A stretch of DNA of 11,429 nt, taken from Caryophanales bacterium UBA1231 (GTDB lineage: Bacteria; Bacillota_I; Bacilli_A; ML615J-28; CAG-313). Both the position numbers and the translations under genes were made by a program. Under the pieces are notes generated by a model. The model worked only from the letters and a program-made list of their open reading frames with translations, did not search any database and had not been told where the DNA came from. How positions within the stretch are numbered: the first letter of the stretch is position 1; each line of letters opens with the position of its first letter. The stretch spans positions 20,155-31,583 of the forward strand of contig DBWT01000036.1 of the NCBI GenBank assembly GCA_002309035.1, in the 5' to 3' direction. Below, piece by piece: positions 6,598 to 11,429 of this stretch.

Positions 6598-8349
6598 ATG
6601 TTACGTACAAATACTAATGGTGAATTACGCCTTTCAGACTTAGGTAAACAAGTTGTATTATGTGGTTGGGTCGCTAAAAAAAGAGACCTTGGTGGCCTAG
6701 TTTTTATCGATTTAAGAGATCGTTATGGTATCACACAACTAGTTGTTAGCCCTGAAAATAAATATTATGAAGTTGCTTCGAACTTAAAAAATGAATACTG
6801 TGTTAAAGCACAAGGTAAAGTTATCGAAAGAAGCAATAAGAATCTTAATATTCCAACTGGTGAAATTGAAATCGATGTTGAAAAAATTGAAGTATTATCT
6901 GATGCTTTACAACCTCCACTATTGATTCAAGACCAAACTGATGCTTTAGATGAAGTTAGAATGCGTTATCGTTATCTAGACTTAAGAAGACCACAAATGC
7001 AGAAGAATCTTGTTTTAAGACATAAAACTTGCATGAGCTGTCGAGAATATCTAGATAGTTTAGACTTTGTTGAAGTCGAAACACCAATGCTTGGTAAATC
7101 AACACCTGAAGGTGCTCGTGACTTTTTAGTTCCATCACGTGTTTACCCCGGTTCATTCTATGCTCTACCACAATCACCTCAACTTTATAAACAATTGTTG
7201 ATGGTATCTGGTATGGACCGTTATTTCCAAATTGTTAAATGCTTCCGTGATGAAGATTTAAGAGCAGATAGACAACTTGAATTTACACAAATTGACTTAG
7301 AAATGAGCTTTGTTGAAGAACAAGATGTTCAAAATGTCACTGAAGGCCTTTTGAAAAAAATTTGGAAAGATGTTTTAAATATGGATATTCAAACACCATT
7401 TATCAAAATGTCTTGGGATGATGCGATGAATTATTATGGTAGCGATAAACCAGATACAAGATTTGAAATGCTTTTAAATAATATTTCTGGTTGGGCTCAA
7501 GGAATTGAATTCAGCGTTTTCCAAAATGTTTTAGCAACCAATGGTGCAGTTAAATGCTTAGTTGTTAAAGGTGCTGCTGATAAGTATTCAAGAAAAGACA
7601 TCGATAATTTAACTTTACTAGCTAAAAAATACCACGCAGGTGGACTTGCATGGTTAAAATATGGTGATGAATTATCAGGTTCAATCATTAAATTCTTGAC
7701 ACCTGAAAAACAACAAGAATTAATTAATGAATTAAAACTTGAAAAAGGTGATTTAGTTTTAATCGTTTCAGATACTTTAGCCAATGCAAATACATCACTT
7801 GGTGCTTTACGTTTGAAACTAGGTCATGATTTGGGATTAATCGATGAAGATAAGTTTAATTTCTTGTGGGTTGTTGATTGGCCATTATTTGAATTCAGTG
7901 AAGAAGAAGGACGATATGTTGCTGCACACCACCCATTCACATCTCCTAAAGATGGTGATGAAGATATTATGATTTCAAATCCTGAAAAAACAAAAGCTAA
8001 AGCATACGATATCGTACTTAATGGCTATGAATTAGGTGGTGGTTCAATTAGAATTCACAACCAAGAAATTCAAGAAAAAATGTTTAAAGCTATTGGTTTA
8101 ACTAAAGAAGAAGTACAAAATAAGTTCTCATTCTTCGTTGATGCTTTAAAATATGGTACACCTCCACATGGTGGACTTGCAATAGGGTTAGATAGATTAG
8201 TTATGTTATTAACTAAGAATTCTAATTTAAGAGAGGTTATCGCATTCCCTAAAGCTGCTTCAGCTAAGTGCTTAATGAGTAATGCACCTACACCTGTTGA
8301 AGAAAAACAATTAAATGAATTAAAATTAAATGTTAATAATAAGGAATAA
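6598..8349 (+). CDS. aspS: Aspartyl-tRNA synthetase, bacterial type
   Basis: Charges tRNA-Asp with aspartate; 583 residues, the length of bacterial AspRS with its inserted GAD domain. It starts with the OB-fold anticodon-binding domain ([21 protein letters not shown] near residues 21-40, RYG following), then motif 1 around [14 protein letters not shown], the aspartate-site segment [12 protein letters not shown], motif 2 [18 protein letters not shown] (216-233), the GAD insertion (roughly 285-400), and motif 3 [12 protein letters not shown] (526-537, with Arg533). Length and the insertion separate it from archaeal AspRS and from AsnRS/LysRS. It begins 12 bases after hisS behind a weak GAAGG ribosome site (6584-6588), so translation may rely on coupling to hisS. 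Whether it also charges tRNA-Asn cannot be judged from this window. Confidence 0.96.
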   Translation: MLRTNTNGELRLSDLGKQVVLCGWVAKKRDLGGLVFIDLRDRYGITQLVVSPENKYYEVASNLKNEYCVKAQGKVIERSNKNLNIPTGEIEIDVEKIEVLSDALQPPLLIQDQTDALDEVRMRYRYLDLRRPQMQKNLVLRHKTCMSCREYLDSLDFVEVETPMLGKSTPEGARDFLVPSRVYPGSFYALPQSPQLYKQLLMVSGMDRYFQIVKCFRDEDLRADRQLEFTQIDLEMSFVEEQDVQNVTEGLLKKIWKDVLNMDIQTPFIKMSWDDAMNYYGSDKPDTRFEMLLNNISGWAQGIEFSVFQNVLATNGAVKCLVVKGAADKYSRKDIDNLTLLAKKYHAGGLAWLKYGDELSGSIIKFLTPEKQQELINELKLEKGDLVLIVSDTLANANTSLGALRLKLGHDLGLIDEDKFNFLWVVDWPLFEFSEEEGRYVAAHHPFTSPKDGDEDIMISNPEKTKAKAYDIVLNGYELGGGSIRIHNQEIQEKMFKAIGLTKEEVQNKFSFFVDALKYGTPPHGGLAIGLDRLVMLLTKNSNLREVIAFPKAASAKCLMSNAPTPVEEKQLNELKLNVNNKE

Positions 8350-8352
8350 AAT

Positions 8353-8823
8353 ATGAAAGATCAAAAATACATTTCTTGGGATAATTATTTTATGGGTGTA
8401 GCCCAATTATCTAGTTTAAGAAGTAAAGATCCAAATACAAAAGTTGGAGCTTGTATTGTTAATCAAAAAAAGCGTATTATTGGTATCGGCTATAATGGTT
8501 TTCCAATAGGATGTAGTGATGATGAATTCCCATGGGAAAGAGAAGGGGATTATTTAGATTGTAAATACCCTTATGTTGTCCATGCTGAACCTAATGCAAT
8601 CTTAAATTCAACAACATCACTTGAAGGTTCAACTCTTTATGTTACACTATTTCCCTGCAATGAATGTGCTAAATTAATCATTCAATCAGGAATTAAAGAA
8701 ATAGTTTATATGGATGATAAATATAATGGTACACCTTCTGATATAGCGTCAAAAAAGATGTTCGATGCTAGTGGCGTTAAATATCGTAAAATTAAACCAA
8801 TTAAGGTAATTGTTGAGGAATAA
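8353..8823 (+). CDS. dCMP deaminase, eukaryote-like (DCTD/ComEB family)
   Basis: Zinc-dependent deaminase of 156 residues that would convert dCMP to dUMP, feeding thymidylate synthesis. Zinc ligands and catalytic residues are all visible: HAEPNAIL (77-84, His77 and Glu79) and PCNECAK (101-107, Cys102 and Cys105). The N-terminal stretch RSKDPNTKVGACIVN (23-37), GIGYNGFPIGCSDDE (44-58) and LFPCNECAKLIIQ (99-111) resemble human DCTD as I remember it more closely than Bacillus ComEB. That makes dCMP, rather than cytidine or a tRNA, the likely substrate. The start is fixed by AAGGA (8341-8345) inside the end of aspS, seven bases upstream. Its TAA stop overlaps the next ATG. It sits in the hisS-aspS transcript and so may come under the same T-box if control is transcriptional. 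Confidence 0.88.
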   Translation: MKDQKYISWDNYFMGVAQLSSLRSKDPNTKVGACIVNQKKRIIGIGYNGFPIGCSDDEFPWEREGDYLDCKYPYVVHAEPNAILNSTTSLEGSTLYVTLFPCNECAKLIIQSGIKEIVYMDDKYNGTPSDIASKKMFDASGVKYRKIKPIKVIVEE

Positions 8824-9881
8824 TGAAGAAATTCTTAATCAAAAAACTTCCCATTATCATTATTTTAGGTTTAATCTCGATTGGTATACTTGTTTTAAAC
8901 TTCGTTCACATCAAGTATGAAGTAATTACTCCTTACAAAATTAGCGATGTTGAACTAACTATGAGTGTTGATGGAGGGTATGAACAAGCTGGTTCATTTA
9001 ACACAACAAGTGTTCTTCATTCTTCGAAAGTCAATGTTTTGAGTTATCTTTTTTCAAAACTATCACCCTCTGCAATCTCTTATAAGTCTAGTAATGTAGT
9101 TGATGTGGGTGGATCACGTAATCAAAAATCTGGATCTGTTCAAAAACAAGTAAGTATTACTGATTCTATTATTTGCGCTTACAAAAAGGCGAATATCGAC
9201 ATTAATTATGAATATCTTGGTTTAATCATTGAAACAGTTTCTGTTTATACACCAGAAACTATTCAAGTTGGCGATGTTATCACAAAAGTCAATGGTGTTT
9301 CATTTAGTAATAGTGAAGAATTCCTTGCACTTTATAATAGCTACCGAAGAAGTAGCAAGTGCTATAATGAAGAAAAAAAGGCTTGGTTGATTCCTCTTAC
9401 TATTAATGATGAAGATAAAATAATTGAAACTAAGTATTATCTAACTGATGGGGAAGAATTAGTTCCTGTTTTAGGAATTTATCATTATGATTATTATAAG
9501 ATCGATTTTGAAAGCATGGATCCTAAAATTTCCCTTTATCAAACGAGAACAGGCGGGCCTAGTGGTGGATTAATGCAGTCATTATCTATTTATAATCAAT
9601 TAATATCCTTTGATTATACTTATGGTAAACTTATTGCGGGAACGGGAACTATTGATGTTGATGGTAATGTTGGAGAGATTGGCGGAATGTATTCAAAAAT
9701 CTTTACCGCATACTTTAATAATGTTGAAATATTCTTTGTTCCATATAGTGAAGATATGACTTCTAATTATGAAGATGCTATGAAGGCTTATAAAGCATTA
9801 GGATCTCCTAAAAAATTACAAATTGTGAAGGTTTCAACAATTGATGATGCTATCAATTACTTGAAAAGTATAGGAGAGTAA
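8823..9881 (+). CDS. Membrane-anchored PDZ and Lon-domain serine protease, SepM/YlbL family
   Basis: A 352-residue protein with one N-terminal membrane helix (about 9-28) and the rest predicted outside the membrane. A short PDZ domain follows around IQVGDVITKVNGVSF (147-161). The C-terminal S16 Lon-type protease domain carries the catalytic Ser247 in TGGPSGGLM (243-251) and the presumed catalytic Lys292 in GEIGGMYSKIF (284-294), which together form the Ser-Lys dyad. Length and layout match SepM/YlbL proteins, which in streptococci and Bacillus trim peptides or act in quality control at the outer face; the target here is unknown. The ATG overlaps the preceding stop (TAATG), with GAGG at 8815-8818 as the ribosome site. 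It sits just before a small membrane protein and lspA, an envelope-related group. Confidence 0.88.
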   Translation: MKKFLIKKLPIIIILGLISIGILVLNFVHIKYEVITPYKISDVELTMSVDGGYEQAGSFNTTSVLHSSKVNVLSYLFSKLSPSAISYKSSNVVDVGGSRNQKSGSVQKQVSITDSIICAYKKANIDINYEYLGLIIETVSVYTPETIQVGDVITKVNGVSFSNSEEFLALYNSYRRSSKCYNEEKKAWLIPLTINDEDKIIETKYYLTDGEELVPVLGIYHYDYYKIDFESMDPKISLYQTRTGGPSGGLMQSLSIYNQLISFDYTYGKLIAGTGTIDVDGNVGEIGGMYSKIFTAYFNNVEIFFVPYSEDMTSNYEDAMKAYKALGSPKKLQIVKVSTIDDAINYLKSIGE

Positions 9882-9882
9882 A

Positions 9883-10257
9883 ATGTTTAAAAAAATAATG
9901 GATGAATATAAGAACTTTTTTAAATTAGTTGATGCCAAAAAAGGAATGTCATCATTTATCATTGCCTTAGGTTTAGTTTTGGTATTATTTTTACTTCCTT
10001 ATTTAATTATTTTAATTAATGTTTTTAGTCTATTTAGTTTAGTAAATCCTGTTACTGTGATTTTATTTGTTTTCTTTCCTATTTATTTTCAAATTTGTGT
10101 AGGTTTATTTTTCAAATACTTTTATCAGCTTTGTTTAAGCAGAGAAGTTGGTGAAATTGAAGGCTTTAAGTTAGGTAAAGCATTTATTATGGGCTTTACA
10201 TTTCTTCCAACTTTCTTACTTATAACATTAGCAGTGATTATATTTTTAGTATTGTGA
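9883..10257 (+). CDS. Small integral membrane protein of unknown function
   Basis: I do not recognise the family. The 124-residue protein has a short basic-acidic cytoplasmic N-terminus (1-22) and three hydrophobic helices at about 24-48, 54-78 and 100-123. Between helices 2 and 3 is a polar segment, SREVGEIEGFKLGKA (86-100). There is no signal-peptidase site or lipobox and no catalytic motif. It is likely a real gene: ribosome site AGGAG (9872-9876) lies six bases before the ATG and overlaps the end of the protease gene, and the stop is fused to the ribosome site of lspA. Its place between a membrane protease and signal peptidase II suggests an envelope role, perhaps as a partner or substrate of the protease, but that is only inference from position. 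Confidence 0.72.
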   Translation: MFKKIMDEYKNFFKLVDAKKGMSSFIIALGLVLVLFLLPYLIILINVFSLFSLVNPVTVILFVFFPIYFQICVGLFFKYFYQLCLSREVGEIEGFKLGKAFIMGFTFLPTFLLITLAVIIFLVL

Positions 10258-10265
10258 GGTATTTT

Positions 10266-10808
10266 ATGGTTATAATTTTTGGTTTGCTAATCACAATCAT
10301 TCTTGTTGCTTTTGACCAAGCAAGTAAATATATTATTTTACATGGATTAGGCCTAAATAATCCACGTGTTATTATTCCTAATATTTTACAAGTACGTGGT
10401 GTTTATAATACAGGTGCTGCATTTAGCATCTTTTCTGACCATAAAATATTTTTAGTACTTATTAGTTTGCTTGCCTTTTTGTTTATTACATATTTAATGA
10501 AAGATTTTTCTTTGAAGAGAAGACCATTATATTCTATCGCATTAGTACTTATTTATAGTGGAACTATTGGTAATATGATAGATCGAATCTTTTATGCCGA
10601 AGGTGTATTTGATTTTATCGAAGTATTATTTGTAAGTTTTGCGATATTCAATATTGCTGATAGCTTTTTAACAATTGGTGTTATCATCATGGCGGTTTAT
10701 CTCTTATTCTTTGATAAAAAAGATCCTGTTTCATTAAAATTTAATAAAAAAGACTTTATTTCTAAATTTAAGAAGGAAGAAATAAAAGATGAAGCTCAAA
10801 GTGAATGA
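10266..10808 (+). CDS. lspA: Lipoprotein signal peptidase (signal peptidase II)
   Basis: An aspartic protease of the cytoplasmic membrane that removes signal peptides from prolipoproteins after lipid attachment. At 180 residues it carries the family marks: FDQASKYII (16-24) in the first helix, VYNTGAAFSIF (46-56), GTIGNMIDR (99-107) with catalytic Asp106, and FNIADS (128-133) with catalytic Asp132. Four hydrophobic helices are visible and the tail (about 152-180) is Lys-rich and cytoplasmic. I chose ATG 10266 because GAGG (10256-10259) is six bases upstream; a GTG at 10254 in frame would add four residues but has no ribosome site and overlaps the previous stop. Its presence implies that lipoproteins are made. 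It overlaps the following rluD-like gene by 20 bases, an adjacency also known in Bacillus. Confidence 0.95.
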   Translation: MVIIFGLLITIILVAFDQASKYIILHGLGLNNPRVIIPNILQVRGVYNTGAAFSIFSDHKIFLVLISLLAFLFITYLMKDFSLKRRPLYSIALVLIYSGTIGNMIDRIFYAEGVFDFIEVLFVSFAIFNIADSFLTIGVIIMAVYLLFFDKKDPVSLKFNKKDFISKFKKEEIKDEAQSE

Positions 10809-11429
10809 AATTACTGAAGAAATCCGCTTAGATAAATACTTATTAGAATATTTGGATAAAAGTCGAAGCGAAATTCAGAAATTAATTAATAATGGTTTTA
10901 TTCTTGTAAATGAAAAGGCAGTTAAACCATCATATGTTTTAAAAAATAATGATGAAATTACAATTAAAGAAGCATCAGTAGTTGATGCAGATATTAAAAA
11001 ATTAGATATTCCTTTAGATATTATCTATGAAGATGATGATGTTTTAGTTGTTAATAAACCATCTGGTATGGTAACACATCCAGCAGTAGGTCATCACGAT
11101 GATACTTTAGTAAATGCTTTAATGAATCATTGTGGAAATTTATCGACAATTAATGGTGAAAATCGTCCAGGAATAGTTCACCGTATCGATAAAGATACAA
11201 GTGGTTTGCTTGTTGTATGTAAAAATGATTTAGCTCATCATAAGATTTCGGAACAATTAAAAAGCAAAGATACTTACCGCGTATATTATTGTATTTGTTA
11301 TGGTAATTTTAACCATCAATTAGGTAAAATTGATGCTCCTATTGCTCGTTCTAAAATGAATCGTTTGAAAATGGCAGTTCAAGAAGATGGTAAAGAAGCA
11401 ATTACGCATTTCAAAGTTCTTGAATCTTA
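10789..11429 (+). CDS. RluD-family 23S rRNA pseudouridine synthase, 5' part
   Basis: Partial gene running off the right edge; 213 residues are visible. It isomerises uridines to pseudouridine, most likely in 23S rRNA. An N-terminal S4 RNA-binding domain is seen (IRLDKYLLEYLDKSRSEIQK from residue 12, then GFILVNEK), then the catalytic domain beginning at IIYEDDDVLVVNKPSGMVTHP (78-98), and the catalytic motif HRIDKDTSGLLV (131-142) with Asp134 as nucleophile. The S4 plus HRxDxxTSG order is typical of RluD/RluC/YlyB; the exact uridines cannot be told from a fragment. It begins inside lspA with AAGGA (10773-10777) eleven bases upstream of the ATG, so translation is probably coupled to lspA. No sign of disruption up to the window end. 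Confidence 0.92.
   Translation, partial: MKLKVNEITEEIRLDKYLLEYLDKSRSEIQKLINNGFILVNEKAVKPSYVLKNNDEITIKEASVVDADIKKLDIPLDIIYEDDDVLVVNKPSGMVTHPAVGHHDDTLVNALMNHCGNLSTINGENRPGIVHRIDKDTSGLLVVCKNDLAHHKISEQLKSKDTYRVYYCICYGNFNHQLGKIDAPIARSKMNRLKMAVQEDGKEAITHFKVLES

Noticed and set aside
10254..10265. GTG start for lspA giving a 184-residue protein
   Set aside because: It has no ribosome site and lies within the stop of the previous gene; ATG 10266 has GAGG at the right distance and LspA proteins begin close to that point.
10255..10808. Mycoplasma-type genetic code (TGA as Trp)
   Set aside because: TGA ends the small membrane protein (10255-10257) and lspA (10806-10808) at natural protein ends, and tryptophans in all genes are TGG.
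1..11429. CRISPR array, insertion sequence, prophage or tRNA genes
   Set aside because: No repeat-spacer pattern, transposase, integrase, terminal inverted repeats or tRNA cloverleaf was seen; the gaps are too small and are explained by the listed elements.

Overview
The window is AT-rich, densely packed DNA with every gene on the + strand. It looks like a low-G+C Gram-positive bacterium of the Bacilli/Mollicutes-like type; Erysipelotrichales or the gut RF39 group would fit, but the sequence alone does not fix the taxon. The evidence is the strong Shine-Dalgarno sites, a T-box leader, a 6S-like RNA, a YlbL/SepM-type Lon-domain protease and the lspA-rluD gene pair. TGA is used as a stop (at least twice) and Trp is written TGG, so this is not the Mycoplasma code.

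Region 1 (1-2575): the 3' end of metK (S-adenosylmethionine synthetase) is followed after 12 bases by a GH4 6-phospho-glycosidase and, overlapping it by 11 bases, a BadF/BadG-type sugar kinase. The unit ends in an intrinsic terminator. Kinase and glycosidase look like a small intracellular sugar-processing pair.

Region 2 (2590-2826): an almost consensus promoter with an extended -10 drives a structured RNA of about 185 nt. Folded by eye it is a long rod with a central open bubble, closed by pairing of its two ends, which is the architecture of 6S RNA. No strong terminator separates it from the next gene.

Region 3 (2827-8349): a GNAT-type acetyltransferase leads into argS, then a T-box leader, then hisS and aspS. 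The T-box antiterminator is complete. The competing structure I can trace covers the hisS Shine-Dalgarno rather than forming a GC-rich terminator, so control may be at translation.

Region 4 (8353-11429): genes follow with little or no spacing. They are a dCMP deaminase of the type seen in eukaryotes, a membrane-anchored PDZ-Lon protease (SepM/YlbL family), a small three-helix membrane protein of unknown role, lspA (signal peptidase II) and the 5' part of an RluD-family pseudouridine synthase that runs off the window. From hisS onward this reads as one transcription unit mixing tRNA charging, nucleotide metabolism, envelope protein processing and rRNA modification.
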